A DNA stretch of 64,000 bases from Melioribacter roseus P3M-2 (lineage in GTDB: Bacteria > Bacteroidota > Ignavibacteria > Ignavibacteriales > Melioribacteraceae). Shown here in pieces: positions 1 through 9,287 of the stretch. A program made the translations under genes and the position numbers. The stretch covers positions 1-64,000 of the forward strand of contig NC_018178.1 of NCBI RefSeq assembly GCF_000279145.1, given 5' to 3'. Under the pieces are notes generated by a model. The model made no database searches and had not been told where the DNA came from. It worked only from the letters and a program-made list of their open reading frames with translations. Within the stretch, counting starts at the first letter, position 1, and each line of letters starts with the position of its first letter.

Positions 1-11
1 ATTAATTGAAC

Positions 12-85
12 GCACCCGTAGCTTAATTGGATAGAGCATCTGACTACGGATCAGAAGGTTGGAGGTTCGAGTCCTCCCGGGTGTA
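12..85 (+). tRNA. tRNA-Arg (anticodon ACG)
   Basis: A complete cloverleaf is readable. The acceptor stem pairs 12-18 (GCACCCG) with 78-84 (CGGGTGT), beginning with a G-U pair, and A85 is the discriminator. The anticodon stem TCTGA/TCAGA encloses the loop CTACGGA, giving anticodon ACG, which reads CGU and, after A34-to-inosine editing, CGC and CGA. The T arm carries the usual GGTTCGAGTCC core. No CCA is encoded, so the 3' end must be added enzymatically. The probable editing enzyme TadA lies at 6630-7100. Confidence 0.96.
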
Positions 86-86
86 C

Positions 87-120
87 AAAAAAGCAGACCT
101 TTTGAATGGTCTGCTTTTTT
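87..120 (+). terminator. Intrinsic terminator after tRNA-Arg
   Basis: A perfect 13-bp inverted repeat (87-99 against 108-120) encloses an 8-base loop and ends in a run of six T. It begins two bases after the tRNA and should end its transcript. It also separates the tRNA from zwf, which must then use a promoter within about 121-197. The flanking A-run and T-run make it potentially bidirectional. Confidence 0.9.
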
Positions 121-197
121 ATTATCGGGAGGGATATTAAACCTTTATCATTTTGTTACTTTTTCAAATGAACTGCATCATATTGTTATTTTGTTGA

Positions 198-1721
198 ATG
201 ACTATGAATAACGATAAGCATATATATACAATATTCGGCGCTTCGGGCGACCTTACAAGACGGAAACTAATTCCTGCCCTCTACTCGCTTTACGTCCAGA
301 ATCTTCTGCCGGATAAATTTATAATTCTCGGAGCTGCGCGAAGTCCGTTATCAAACGAAGATTTCCGAAACATAATGAAGGAGTCGATACTCAATTCCAA
401 TGAAATTCACGATAAATCGTCGGCGGAAGAATTTCTCAAACATTTGTATTATATCGGATTGCAGTATGATAATCCTAATGATTACATACAATTAAAGGAA
501 TACCTGGAAAAACTCAGATCAAAATTCGATATCCCCGGAAATACTATTTTCTATCTCTCTACCCCGCCTTCATTGTATAAAGTAATTCCTGTCCATTTAG
601 CTGCGGTAGGACTCAATGAAACCGATGACGGCTGGAAAAGATTAATAATCGAAAAACCGTTCGGCTTTGACCTTCAATCCGCGATTGAGTTGAAAGACCT
701 GTTGCTAAAAGACTGGAAAGAAGAACAAATTTACCGCATTGACCACTACCTCGGTAAAGAAACAGTGCAGAACGTACTGGTTACCCGTTTTTCGAACGGT
801 ATTTTCGAACCTCTCTGGAACAGGAATTATATACACCACATCGAAGTCACTGCCGCCGAAAATATAGGCATCGAAAACAGAGGCGGGTATTACGACTCTA
901 TCGGAGCTCTGAGAGACATGATCCAGAATCATTTACTCCAGGTTGTCGGTTTAATTTCGATGGAACCGCCCTCCTCGCTGGAGCCGCTTTCAATCCGGAA
1001 CGAAATTTTGAAAGTATTTCAGTCGCTGCGCCCCCTCAGAAGAGAAGAAGTAGCCAAATATGCAGTAAGAGGACAGTATATTTCTTCGGTAATAAACAAC
1101 GAAACGGTCAAAGGTTATCGGGAAGAAAAGAATATAAAACCTGATTCGAAAACCGAGACGTTTGCGGCTATCAAATTTTATATCGATAACTGGCGGTGGG
1201 GCGGAGTCCCCTTTTATATAAGAACAGGCAAAAGACTGCCTACTCGTGTTACTGAAGTTGTTATCCATTTCAAACCGACTCCACATTTTTTATTTACGCG
1301 CAAGAATATTCAGGAAGCCTGCAACAAATTAATTCTGAGAATACAACCGGACGAAGGCATGCTTCTCGAAATAGGCATTAAAACCCCGGGGGCAGGTTTT
1401 GAAGTCCAAAATATCGATCTCGATTTCAGATATTCGGAACTCGCTCATCAGCGAATACCGGGCGCTTACGAACGTTTGCTGCACGATACCATCAGAGGCG
1501 ACAATACTCTTTTCGCCCGCACCGGGGAAGTTATTGAAGCGTGGAAGTTTCTTACTCCGATTTTGGAAGAATGGTCGAATAATCCGAATGTTCCTCTCTA
1601 CGGTTATCCAGCGGGCACATGGGGTCCTAAAGAAGCCGACAATCTGTTCGATGACGAAAATCAAACCTGGCATTTCCCCTGCCGTAACTTGACAAACAGT
1701 AATCTTTATTGTGAATTGTAA
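198..1721 (+). CDS. zwf: Glucose-6-phosphate 1-dehydrogenase
   Basis: This cytoplasmic enzyme oxidises glucose 6-phosphate to 6-phosphogluconolactone with NADP+, opening the oxidative pentose phosphate pathway. The N-terminal dinucleotide-binding motif GASGDLTRRK lies near residues 14-23. The catalytic signature RIDHYLGKE lies near residues 180-188. At 507 residues it has the normal family length. Two ATG codons (198 and 204) could start it and the first is used here. Its stop codon overlaps the pgl start by one base (TAATG), so the two are translationally coupled and catalyse consecutive steps. Confidence 0.97.
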   Translation: MTMNNDKHIYTIFGASGDLTRRKLIPALYSLYVQNLLPDKFIILGAARSPLSNEDFRNIMKESILNSNEIHDKSSAEEFLKHLYYIGLQYDNPNDYIQLKEYLEKLRSKFDIPGNTIFYLSTPPSLYKVIPVHLAAVGLNETDDGWKRLIIEKPFGFDLQSAIELKDLLLKDWKEEQIYRIDHYLGKETVQNVLVTRFSNGIFEPLWNRNYIHHIEVTAAENIGIENRGGYYDSIGALRDMIQNHLLQVVGLISMEPPSSLEPLSIRNEILKVFQSLRPLRREEVAKYAVRGQYISSVINNETVKGYREEKNIKPDSKTETFAAIKFYIDNWRWGGVPFYIRTGKRLPTRVTEVVIHFKPTPHFLFTRKNIQEACNKLILRIQPDEGMLLEIGIKTPGAGFEVQNIDLDFRYSELAHQRIPGAYERLLHDTIRGDNTLFARTGEVIEAWKFLTPILEEWSNNPNVPLYGYPAGTWGPKEADNLFDDENQTWHFPCRNLTNSNLYCEL

Positions 1722-2449
1722 TGGCTAAAGAAAATCTGACAATCATTAATGATATAGCGGAAGTTGCCAAGGAGTCCGTTGATTATATTAATAGTCAACT
1801 CGAGAATTTTACGCCCGAAAGATATTTTACCATAGCTCTCGCAGGAGGCAATACCCCGAAAAAATTATTCAGACACATAGCGGAAAACTACGCTACAGCT
1901 CTGCCGTGGAACAGGATTAAACTATTTTGGGGCGACGAGAGATGTGTGCCGCCGGACATCAACGAAAGCAATTTCAAAATGACATACGATAATTTGATAA
2001 AATTCATCGACATACCCCCGGAAAATATTTTCAGAATAAAAGGCGAGAACAATCCCGATGAGGAAGCGTTTAATTACTCGATAGCCCTGGGACAAAATTT
2101 ACGTTCCAGAAACGGACTCCCCTCTTTCGATTTAATAATGTTAGGCTTGGGCGAGGACGGGCATACCGCCTCGATTTTTCCCGGTCGGTTGGATTTATTC
2201 GCCTCAGACGAATATTGCGCCACTGCAATTCATCCGGATACAGGGCAAAAAAGAATTACTATAACAGGCAAAATAATCAATAATGCGGCAAAGGTGGCGT
2301 TTCTTGTAACAGGCGTTAAAAAGGCAAAGGTTGTAAGCGAAATTCTGTATCGCGTGCCGGGAGCCGATAAATACCCCGCTTATTTTGTAAATCCCGTCAA
2401 CGGTAAATTAAGATGGATTCTTGACGCAGAAGCCGCGAGCGTATTATAA
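1721..2449 (+). CDS. pgl: 6-phosphogluconolactonase
   Basis: Hydrolyses 6-phosphogluconolactone, the product of the preceding zwf gene, to 6-phosphogluconate. The 242-residue protein has the NagB/RpiA-like fold motifs of DevB-type lactonases: an N-terminal ALAGGNTPK phosphate loop, FWGDERCVP in the middle and LGLGEDGHTASIFPG near residue 140. It shares one base with the zwf stop, which indicates coupled translation. It ends four bases from the convergent histidine-kinase gene and no clear terminator lies between them. Confidence 0.95.
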   Translation: MAKENLTIINDIAEVAKESVDYINSQLENFTPERYFTIALAGGNTPKKLFRHIAENYATALPWNRIKLFWGDERCVPPDINESNFKMTYDNLIKFIDIPPENIFRIKGENNPDEEAFNYSIALGQNLRSRNGLPSFDLIMLGLGEDGHTASIFPGRLDLFASDEYCATAIHPDTGQKRITITGKIINNAAKVAFLVTGVKKAKVVSEILYRVPGADKYPAYFVNPVNGKLRWILDAEAASVL

Positions 2450-2453
2450 GAGC

Positions 2454-3935
2454 TTATTCTTCGATCTTTATATCGAGAAATACGATTGTGCCTTCTCCTT
2501 TTTTACTCTTAATACTGATGTCAATATTGTTGATTTCACAATAGTTCTTTACCAGAGCCATACCGAGCCCTGTTCCGTCGTAGCTGCGGGTGTATCCCAT
2601 CTCTTCCTGCGTGAACGGACTAAAAATAATCTTCAGGAATTCTTCCGAAATTCCTATACCCGAATCTTCGACGACCATTGTGATTTTATCTGCTGATTTT
2701 TTTAATAAATAAACTTTTACGTATCCTTTATTTGTATACTTAATCGAATTGTCGATCAGATTCGCAAAGACTTGCGTTAAAGAATATTTATCTGCGACAA
2801 CATATATTTCCGAATCGGAAACGTCGAGTTCCAACGATAAACCCTTTTGTTCGGCTTTTATTTTGAATTCATTAATTAAATTTATCAGGACGTCTCGATA
2901 AAGGGCTATCCGCATATATTTTGGTTTATAGTTCCCTGCCTGCAGCTGGGACATGTGGAGTATCGAATCGATTGTATTCAACAGACGCACTACGCCTTTG
3001 TCAATCGAATTGAAGAAGCCGGCTACATCTTCATTCCCGCAATCTTTCGAAACAAATTCTTCCTTAATAAGTGACAAATAACTGAGAATGGTTGTAATGG
3101 GCGTACGAATTTCGTGCGACATTTGAGCCAGAAAAATCGATTTCATTCTATCGGATTCTTCGGCTGCTTCTTTTGCTTCAACAAGCTCTTTGGTACGTTC
3201 CGCTACGATTTTTTCAAGATCTTCGTTAATTTTTTCCAGCTTTTTATTAGTAGTAATTAACTTATCTGTCATTTCGTTAAAAGAAGCGGCAAGCTTGCCA
3301 ATTTCATCCTTTGTGTCGATCTCCGCCCTTTCGGTATGTTTACCAGCCGCTATATGTTGAGCGACTTCCGAGAGATGCACCATCGGTCTAACCAGTATTC
3401 CGCCCATAAGCCAAGCCGCAAAAATACCGATCCCGAAAACGAGCAGGCTGATCATTGCTATATTCCTGCGTACACGAGAGATAGTATTATTAATTTCATC
3501 GAAAGAATAACCTAAATAGAGGTCGCCTTCTTTGTAACCCTCGAATAATATTTCTTTTTTGATTTTGAACAGGTTATCTCTATATCCGATTCCTTCGACT
3601 CTTAAATAATCATTTTCGCTGGCTATCCGGTAATTATACGCATAATAAACGGAATCGCTCTTTCCCAGATGAATTACAACATAGAGAATATTATTATCCT
3701 GTACAATCGGTTCGATTCCTTCTACGAGAGCGTCGTGATCCCTGAATCCTACCGCGGCGCTAATACCGTAAACCGTAATTTCCGCTAATTCATTGGCTTT
3801 GTTTTTTAGCGACTTGGTTTGCTCTTCAATTATAACGGAAGGAAAATAAAAATAGATAAACACAGAAATGGCGGCCAGGATTAACGAGAATGTGAGAATA
3901 ATTTTTTTCCGGAATGTATTGAAAAAGAGCGCCAT
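2454..3935 (-). CDS. Membrane sensor histidine kinase (HAMP, HisKA, HATPase)
   Basis: The 493-residue protein has a first membrane helix at about 12-33, an extracytoplasmic sensor region to about 155, and a second helix at about 160-182. A HAMP linker (about 183-235) and a coiled coil follow, then the HisKA box MSHEIRTP with phospho-acceptor His274. The ATPase shows the N box (ANLIDNSIKYT), G1 (EDSGIGIS) and G2 (GTGLGMAL). It starts four bases after the YfiR-like gene, in line with the TonB receptor, so the three are probably one transcript. No response regulator is adjacent. The cognate signal is unknown. Confidence 0.9.
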   Translation of the reverse strand: MALFFNTFRKKIILTFSLILAAISVFIYFYFPSVIIEEQTKSLKNKANELAEITVYGISAAVGFRDHDALVEGIEPIVQDNNILYVVIHLGKSDSVYYAYNYRIASENDYLRVEGIGYRDNLFKIKKEILFEGYKEGDLYLGYSFDEINNTISRVRRNIAMISLLVFGIGIFAAWLMGGILVRPMVHLSEVAQHIAAGKHTERAEIDTKDEIGKLAASFNEMTDKLITTNKKLEKINEDLEKIVAERTKELVEAKEAAEESDRMKSIFLAQMSHEIRTPITTILSYLSLIKEEFVSKDCGNEDVAGFFNSIDKGVVRLLNTIDSILHMSQLQAGNYKPKYMRIALYRDVLINLINEFKIKAEQKGLSLELDVSDSEIYVVADKYSLTQVFANLIDNSIKYTNKGYVKVYLLKKSADKITMVVEDSGIGISEEFLKIIFSPFTQEEMGYTRSYDGTGLGMALVKNYCEINNIDISIKSKKGEGTIVFLDIKIEE

Positions 3936-3938
3936 AGA

Positions 3939-4505
3939 TTACCTTACAATATTAGCTATTTTAAGTAAGTGCGCGCTGAATTGTACGCCTTCTTCCTTTG
4001 CAGCTTCCGTATTGATGTTTATCAGCAATTTGTTATTCCTGCTGTCGAATGTAACCGTTACGCCATAATCGTTATAACTTGGGATTCCGCCGATAGTCAT
4101 CTTTTTATATTCCTTACACAATGAGGCAATCTTGCCGATATCGATTCCTCTCATAGGTGTAAAATAAACTGCGGCTATATCGGGGTCTTTCAAAATATCT
4201 TCCAGATTGCTTTCGTAGGATAAATCAACCGGAATTATTTCACTTATTATATCGGAATATTGATACGAATCGGATTCCAAAGAACGAGTCATTTCATTCA
4301 TAACCCATTCCGAATTTCTCTGTTTGCCGCTATATAATATAACAAGTTTCACATTACGGTTATAATCGTTTCGCAAATTTTTATTCATCAACAAAATTTT
4401 GGGTATCACAGACGCCTGGATATCAGCCGGAACGGTCATACTTTGGCACATCACCGCATTTGTTGTCGCCCAAAACAATACGATATATAGAATAAATTTC
4501 GTCAT
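3939..4505 (-). CDS. YfiR-like (DUF4154-type) periplasmic protein
   Basis: A 188-residue protein with an N-terminal signal peptide ending near residue 20 (VMCQS). Its C-terminus has the pattern typical of the YfiR/HmsC-like family: a beta strand, an alternating NKLLININ stretch, then AAKEEGVQFSAHLLKIANIV. YfiR in Pseudomonas is a periplasmic repressor of a membrane signalling enzyme. Here it sits exactly between a TonB-dependent receptor (one base away) and a membrane histidine kinase (three bases away), so an analogous role of relaying receptor state to the kinase is inferred. The family call rests on recognisable pattern only. Confidence 0.72.
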   Translation of the reverse strand: MTKFILYIVLFWATTNAVMCQSMTVPADIQASVIPKILLMNKNLRNDYNRNVKLVILYSGKQRNSEWVMNEMTRSLESDSYQYSDIISEIIPVDLSYESNLEDILKDPDIAAVYFTPMRGIDIGKIASLCKEYKKMTIGGIPSYNDYGVTVTFDSRNNKLLININTEAAKEEGVQFSAHLLKIANIVR

Positions 4506-6494
4506 TTACTTAATTATATACTCGATTGTAAACAGGTAATTTCTTCCCGGCTGCAAAATTGTATCCTGCCTGAACTGCAATCCGGAAGGGTATCTAATAG
4601 ACGAATTAAAAAGATTTCTTACAAGCAGTGAGATTCGAAGATTTTCCGTAACCCCGGAATAGAGATTCGCCTGCGCATAATGGACTGAATTTGTTTTGTT
4701 GCCGTAGTTAGTAATCCTCGCTGATTCAAACTGGTACTCCAGGGCAATATTGAAGTATCTGTTAATATTTTTTGTAACTCCCGCTTTAAGCAAATGTTCG
4801 GGAGAGTTGCTCAACCGTCTTTCATCTTGATCCGTTGTATACTGATAAGAATATCGGATAAAACCGCTCCAGCCCTCAGACAGATTTGCAGAAGTTTCCA
4901 ATTCCACTCCGAACGTTTCGGCTTCCCCAATATTCCTGTACTGATAATACCCGCCCTCTGCATGATATTCCACATCAACAAGGTTTGTCATGTTGTAATG
5001 ATAAAGCGTTGCGAGAGATTTTAATTTTCTTGATAATCTTTGTTCCCATGATACTTCGGTTGTATAAATTCTTTCCGCCTTCAAATCCGTATTCTTTTTA
5101 TAAAGGAAAGGCACTTCTATATACCTTTCGTAAATATTATTTTCTCTGAAAGCAACGCCGTAGGACAATCTGAAAATATTATCTTCGTCATATGCATAAT
5201 TTATGCTGAACCTCGGATTTAATACAGTTCTACCGGCATTAAAAAGATCATGAGTGGGATTATATGTGTCTATTCTGAGTCCTGCATAGAAAGATAGCCT
5301 GGAAGAATATTGATATTCGTTTTGAATAAAATAGGAGAATTGATCCATATGATGGTTAATATTCAAAACGGTTATGCCCGGCATCCCCATATAAATCTTT
5401 TTTTCCAGGTCATGTTTGTATTCAATGCCGGTAATTATTCTGTTGTTCTGCAAGATATCCCATATAAATTGCGCTTCGAACCCAACCGACCTGGCTAAAT
5501 TCTGCGCCGAGCCGTGTCCGTTGAAACCGAACAGATTCACATAATAGAGACCGTTGAAATCATACATGTCATAGAATAATCTGGTTCTGATAAATTTATC
5601 GTAGGAAAGATTCATTTTATGGCTTAGTTCGAGGAATTGATATTTATCTACCGTCTCGGATTTCTTATTGAATTCCGAGAAAAACGAACCGGTAGGATTC
5701 CCTTTTCTTCGGAACGATATAAAAGCTTTCAATTCCAGATCGGAATAATAGAGGCGCCCATAAATCCCATATGTTTTTTCATAATCCAGGTTTTGAGCGA
5801 TGCCGTAATTAGTTTCTTCCGAATCGTATTCTTCGTAATAAAGGTCTTCGCCTTTCGAGTCGTAGAGAGTTGCATTGACGCTGAATCCGAATTTATCAGT
5901 AATTGCTCTGCCTCCATTGAACGACAATTTTTTCGAATCAAAAGAGCCGTAGCGTCCCGTAATTTTTAGATCTTCGTTTTTTTTCGGAATTATGTTAATA
6001 ATCCCAAGCATTGCATTCGTGCCGTATAATGCAGAACCGGGTCCCCGAATGATTTCCACACGCTCGATATTGCTTATATCAAACGACAAATCCGAACCCA
6101 AAGGGGCGCCGTCGAAAATATTTAATCTGTGCCCGTCGAAGAGTACAAGTATTCTGCTGTTATAATCATTAACCCTGTTGAAACCTCGTATGCCGATTGT
6201 AGTATACTGGCGGGAATAAGTTTCGTAGAAACCGCGCTGAGCTTTCAACAATTCATTGACGGTAGTATAACCGTAGTTTTCTATTTCTTCGGAGCCGACT
6301 ATTGTAATTGAAGTGGGAGCTTCAAAAGATGGTTGCGAGTATTTTGACGCGGCGTCTACGTTTTCCGTTTCCGGTAAATCGACGGTAAACAAGGTATCTA
6401 GCGCCACGCCTGGCGTATCGACCTGAGCGCTAAGTTCAATACTTATAAAAATAAGCGCAATACTGGTATAAAGCGTCAACCTCTGAGCTGGCAT
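4506..6494 (-). CDS. TonB-dependent outer-membrane receptor
   Basis: A 662-residue protein with a signal peptide (cleavage probably after ELSAQ). An N-terminal plug domain contains SITIVGSEEIENYGYTTV, the TIGIRGF motif, and VEIIRGPGSALYGTNAMLGI near residues 150-170. A C-terminal beta barrel rich in alternating aromatic strands follows. It lacks an obvious carboxypeptidase-like N-terminal repeat, so it is not a SusC-type receptor. It is the first gene of a three-gene transcript with a YfiR-like protein and a histidine kinase. The ligand cannot be read from sequence. Confidence 0.93.
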   Translation of the reverse strand: MPAQRLTLYTSIALIFISIELSAQVDTPGVALDTLFTVDLPETENVDAASKYSQPSFEAPTSITIVGSEEIENYGYTTVNELLKAQRGFYETYSRQYTTIGIRGFNRVNDYNSRILVLFDGHRLNIFDGAPLGSDLSFDISNIERVEIIRGPGSALYGTNAMLGIINIIPKKNEDLKITGRYGSFDSKKLSFNGGRAITDKFGFSVNATLYDSKGEDLYYEEYDSEETNYGIAQNLDYEKTYGIYGRLYYSDLELKAFISFRRKGNPTGSFFSEFNKKSETVDKYQFLELSHKMNLSYDKFIRTRLFYDMYDFNGLYYVNLFGFNGHGSAQNLARSVGFEAQFIWDILQNNRIITGIEYKHDLEKKIYMGMPGITVLNINHHMDQFSYFIQNEYQYSSRLSFYAGLRIDTYNPTHDLFNAGRTVLNPRFSINYAYDEDNIFRLSYGVAFRENNIYERYIEVPFLYKKNTDLKAERIYTTEVSWEQRLSRKLKSLATLYHYNMTNLVDVEYHAEGGYYQYRNIGEAETFGVELETSANLSEGWSGFIRYSYQYTTDQDERRLSNSPEHLLKAGVTKNINRYFNIALEYQFESARITNYGNKTNSVHYAQANLYSGVTENLRISLLVRNLFNSSIRYPSGLQFRQDTILQPGRNYLFTIEYIIK

Positions 6495-6629
6495 AAGGGA
6501 CTTCCTCAGCCTTTTATCTTAAAAGATAATATAACTACTTTAACGTTTTCTGTGTATCGCAAATACGCTATTTTATTGTCGTATTTTTACTACTTTTGTT
6601 TAGGTTAAAACAAAATTAAACGGAAAAAA

Positions 6630-7100
6630 ATGATTTTTCCTGAATTCGTTTACAAGAATATGTTTTCCGCATTGCAGGAAGCAGAAAAGGCATTCGAGGA
6701 TAACGAAGTGCCGGTCGGCGCGGTGGTCGTTTATCAAAATAAAATAATCGGAAGGGGCTACAATCAAACCGAACGGCTCAAAGACCCGACCGCCCACGCA
6801 GAAATGATAGCAATAACTTCCGCCGCCAATTATTTAAGCGACTGGCGACTGAATGAATGCGACATTTATATTACAGCCGAACCGTGTATTATGTGCACGG
6901 GAGCGCTCCTTCTCTCCAGAATAAAAACAATATATTTCGGCGCTTACGAACCGAAATTCGGCGCCTGCGGTTCGCTCCATAATTTAATCGAGACCGGTAA
7001 CTATAACCATCAACCCAAAGTTTATTCCGGTATTTACGAAAACGAATCGAGAGCGTTACTGGAAGAATTTTTCAGGAGAAAACGAAACCCGAAAAGCTAA
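6630..7100 (+). CDS. tadA: tRNA-specific adenosine deaminase
   Basis: A 156-residue zinc-dependent deaminase of the cytidine deaminase superfamily. The catalytic HAE motif is at residues 56-58 and the second zinc motif PCIMC at 85-89. EVPVGAVVV and the GACGS segment are typical of TadA. TadA converts A34 of tRNA-Arg(ACG) to inosine, and that tRNA is encoded at 12-85. It is transcribed divergently from the TonB receptor across a 135-base gap. A guanine deaminase is a less likely alternative. Confidence 0.88.
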   Translation: MIFPEFVYKNMFSALQEAEKAFEDNEVPVGAVVVYQNKIIGRGYNQTERLKDPTAHAEMIAITSAANYLSDWRLNECDIYITAEPCIMCTGALLLSRIKTIYFGAYEPKFGACGSLHNLIETGNYNHQPKVYSGIYENESRALLEEFFRRKRNPKS

Positions 7101-7180
7101 AAGTCAATTTGTTAATTAGGACATTTATAACTAATTTTCGCCGTAAAATTTCTTTTTAATCACAAAATAACGAATTAGCT

Positions 7181-7828
7181 ATGCAGATAATAATTTTCGG
7201 AGCCCCCGGAGTGGGCAAAGGAACACAAGCTAAAATTCTGGCTTCCAAATTAAATCTGGCTCATATTTCTACGGGCGACATTTTACGAGAAGCAATCAAA
7301 AACGAAACCGAACTCGGTCTTAAGGCAAAGGAAATTGTCCAGAGCGGCGGACTGGTTCCGGATGAAATTGTAGGCGGTATTGTGAAAGAAACGCTCCAGC
7401 AGGAAAAATGCAAAAACGGATTTATTCTGGACGGATTTCCGAGAACTCTTCCCCAAGCTGAAATACTAACCAGAATTCTTTCCGAATTAAATAACGAAAA
7501 ATTGTATCTCATAAAACTCGAAGCGGACGACGATGTTATTGTCAGTCGTCTTTCGAACAGGCTTGTATGCAGCAAATGCGGATATATTATCAATAAAGAC
7601 GCCCTGAAAGACAATGCCAAATGCCCTTCGTGCGGCGCCGAAAACAGTTTTGTTAAAAGAAAAGACGACGAGGAAGAGGTAATCAAAAACAGACTGAAAG
7701 TATACCACGAAACAACCGAACCGGTTTTCGAATATTACCAAGACAAAGCCGAAATTATCGAAGTGGACGGCACAAAATCGATCGAAGAAGTAAGCCGGGC
7801 AATTCTCGATAAATTAAATAGTAATTGA
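7181..7828 (+). CDS. adk: Adenylate kinase with zinc-binding lid
   Basis: Interconverts ATP plus AMP with two ADP. The 215-residue long-form enzyme has the P-loop GAPGVGKGT (residues 7-15), the AMP-site segments STGD and DGFPRT, and a lid carrying four cysteines (130, 133, 148, 151) spaced as CSKC and CPSC. In this family such a lid binds a structural zinc ion. The gene follows tadA by 80 bases and is closed by a strong intrinsic terminator. Confidence 0.97.
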   Translation: MQIIIFGAPGVGKGTQAKILASKLNLAHISTGDILREAIKNETELGLKAKEIVQSGGLVPDEIVGGIVKETLQQEKCKNGFILDGFPRTLPQAEILTRILSELNNEKLYLIKLEADDDVIVSRLSNRLVCSKCGYIINKDALKDNAKCPSCGAENSFVKRKDDEEEVIKNRLKVYHETTEPVFEYYQDKAEIIEVDGTKSIEEVSRAILDKLNSN

Positions 7829-7836
7829 TTTTAATG

Positions 7837-7877
7837 CGGTCTTATCCGCAAACGATAAATTTCCCAGGATAAGACCG
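7837..7877 (+). terminator. Intrinsic terminator of adk
   Basis: An 11-bp perfect inverted repeat (CGGTCTTATCC at 7837-7847, GGATAAGACCG at 7867-7877) with a 19-base loop is followed on the plus strand by TTTTTCTTT. It sits between the convergent adk and ftsE genes. There is no matching T-run on the minus strand, so it mainly serves adk. Confidence 0.82.
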
Positions 7878-7884
7878 TTTTTCT

Positions 7885-8559
7885 TTAATTTTCTTTTTTC
7901 TTCAAAACCACCTTAACAGCCTTGCCGTTATCCAGTTTTAAAATCTTTGCGTTATATGCCCGTATCAATTCGTAATTATGAGTGGCAAATATTACCGAGG
8001 TGCCGCGCGAATTAATTTTTTTCAAAATAGATAGAATTTCATCGGCTGTTTCCGGATCTAAATTACCCGTCGGCTCGTCCGCCAAAATCAAAAACGGGTC
8101 GTTTATAATGGCTCTTGCTATTGCTACTCTTTGTTTTTCTCCGCCGGATAATTCCTCCGGCATATTCGTCTGTTTGTGAGTTAAACCGACTTCCGAAAGT
8201 GCATGAATTATTCGCCTTTTAATTTCTTTCCTAGGCGTTCCGGTTACTTCGAGAACGAATGCAAGATTGTCGTACACATTGCGGTCGTTCAATAATTGAA
8301 AGTCCTGAAAGATTACGCCGATTTTTCTTCTGAGAAAAGGGATATTTTTCTTTTTAATCGAATCGGAAGAAAACTCGCCCACCTGTACGTAACCTGAATT
8401 TGGGAAACAATCCATATAAATCAATTTCAAAAGAGTCGATTTTCCGATGCCGCTTTTGCCTATTAGAAAAACGAATTCGCCCTGCTCCACCTGAAGGTTC
8501 AAATCCTGAAACACAGGCTGATTGGGATATGAAAAATCGACATGATTAAATATTAACAT
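7885..8559 (-). CDS. ftsE: FtsE-like cell-division ABC ATPase
   Basis: A 224-residue ABC ATPase with Walker [11 protein letters not shown]-loop IFQDFQLL, signature LSGGEKQR and Walker [13 protein letters not shown]. The short form, the conserved opening ([13 protein letters not shown]) and [13 protein letters not shown] fit FtsE rather than LolD or MacB. FtsE works with the membrane protein FtsX to regulate cell-wall hydrolases at the septum, but no ftsX is adjacent. It overlaps the upstream methyltransferase gene by seven bases and is the last gene of the rho-headed cluster. Confidence 0.82.
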   Translation of the reverse strand: MLIFNHVDFSYPNQPVFQDLNLQVEQGEFVFLIGKSGIGKSTLLKLIYMDCFPNSGYVQVGEFSSDSIKKKNIPFLRRKIGVIFQDFQLLNDRNVYDNLAFVLEVTGTPRKEIKRRIIHALSEVGLTHKQTNMPEELSGGEKQRVAIARAIINDPFLILADEPTGNLDPETADEILSILKKINSRGTSVIFATHNYELIRAYNAKILKLDNGKAVKVVLKKKEN

Positions 8560-9287
8560 GGCTTTTTCTTTAAAATAAATTGCGCTCTTTCGGAATCATT
8601 CCGCACATCGTCAAATGTAAAAGCGTCGAAACAGTTTTCAACATACAGTCCGCTTTCATCTATGGCTTCCAGATATTCTTCCATGGCATAAATTCTCTGC
8701 CGGTGTTCTTCGTAATATTTCGTTCCGTCTTCCATAATAATTTCAAAATTGTTGTAGTGAATTTTCTCTTCTCTGTCATAATAGCTTTTCTGAATATACC
8801 TGATTTTACCGACTTTCCCTTTCCTGTTAAGGTATTTTGCATGTTTTATGCTGTTGGGTTCGAGACTAACGTCAAATGTAAAGATGCCTGGAGAATCCAA
8901 ACATCTCTCTACTTCGGCGAATAATTTTTTTAGTTTATCTTTATTCAAAAGATAATTAATGCTGTCGAAAGTTGAAAAAATAAAATTATATTTATTCTTA
9001 AAAGGAAGCGACGTCATATCGCAGCAGACAATTTTGACGGGCGCGTTAATCAACTTCAGCATATTGATTGAATAGTCGGTTGCGACGTAATCGGCAAATT
9101 TATTCGATAAAAGACGAGACAATTCCCCGGAGCCCGCGGCCAGTTCTAGCGCTCTGAATTTTTCGGTATCGAGCTCCGCCGCAATTTCCAATAAATATTC
9201 CGCCCAGTCTTTATAGTCGATAGAACGCATCAGATGCGCATAAATTTTAGCCAATGCGGAGTATTGCGGAGCGGTTTTATCGTTCAT
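8553..9287 (-). CDS. SAM-dependent methyltransferase, class I
   Basis: A 244-residue protein with the Rossmann-type SAM-binding motif LELAAGSGELSRLL near residues 47-60, an acidic motif II (VATDYS) and a post-motif FIFSTFDSINYLL. The N-terminus (YSALAKIYAHLMRSIDYKDWAEYLL) resembles methyltransferases annotated near ftsE or pdxA in related bacteria. The substrate is unknown. It overlaps pdxA by 11 bases and ftsE by seven, so it is almost certainly co-translated with them. Confidence 0.82.
   Translation of the reverse strand: MNDKTAPQYSALAKIYAHLMRSIDYKDWAEYLLEIAAELDTEKFRALELAAGSGELSRLLSNKFADYVATDYSINMLKLINAPVKIVCCDMTSLPFKNKYNFIFSTFDSINYLLNKDKLKKLFAEVERCLDSPGIFTFDVSLEPNSIKHAKYLNRKGKVGKIRYIQKSYYDREEKIHYNNFEIIMEDGTKYYEEHRQRIYAMEEYLEAIDESGLYVENCFDAFTFDDVRNDSERAQFILKKKPC

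Noticed and set aside
6591-6598. TACTTTTG upstream of tadA, like a Bacteroidetes -7 box
   Set aside because: The matching TTTG -33 element is not at the required distance.
7115-7136. AATTAG/CTAATT inverted repeat between tadA and adk
   Set aside because: Six AT-rich base pairs with no T-run; too weak for a terminator.
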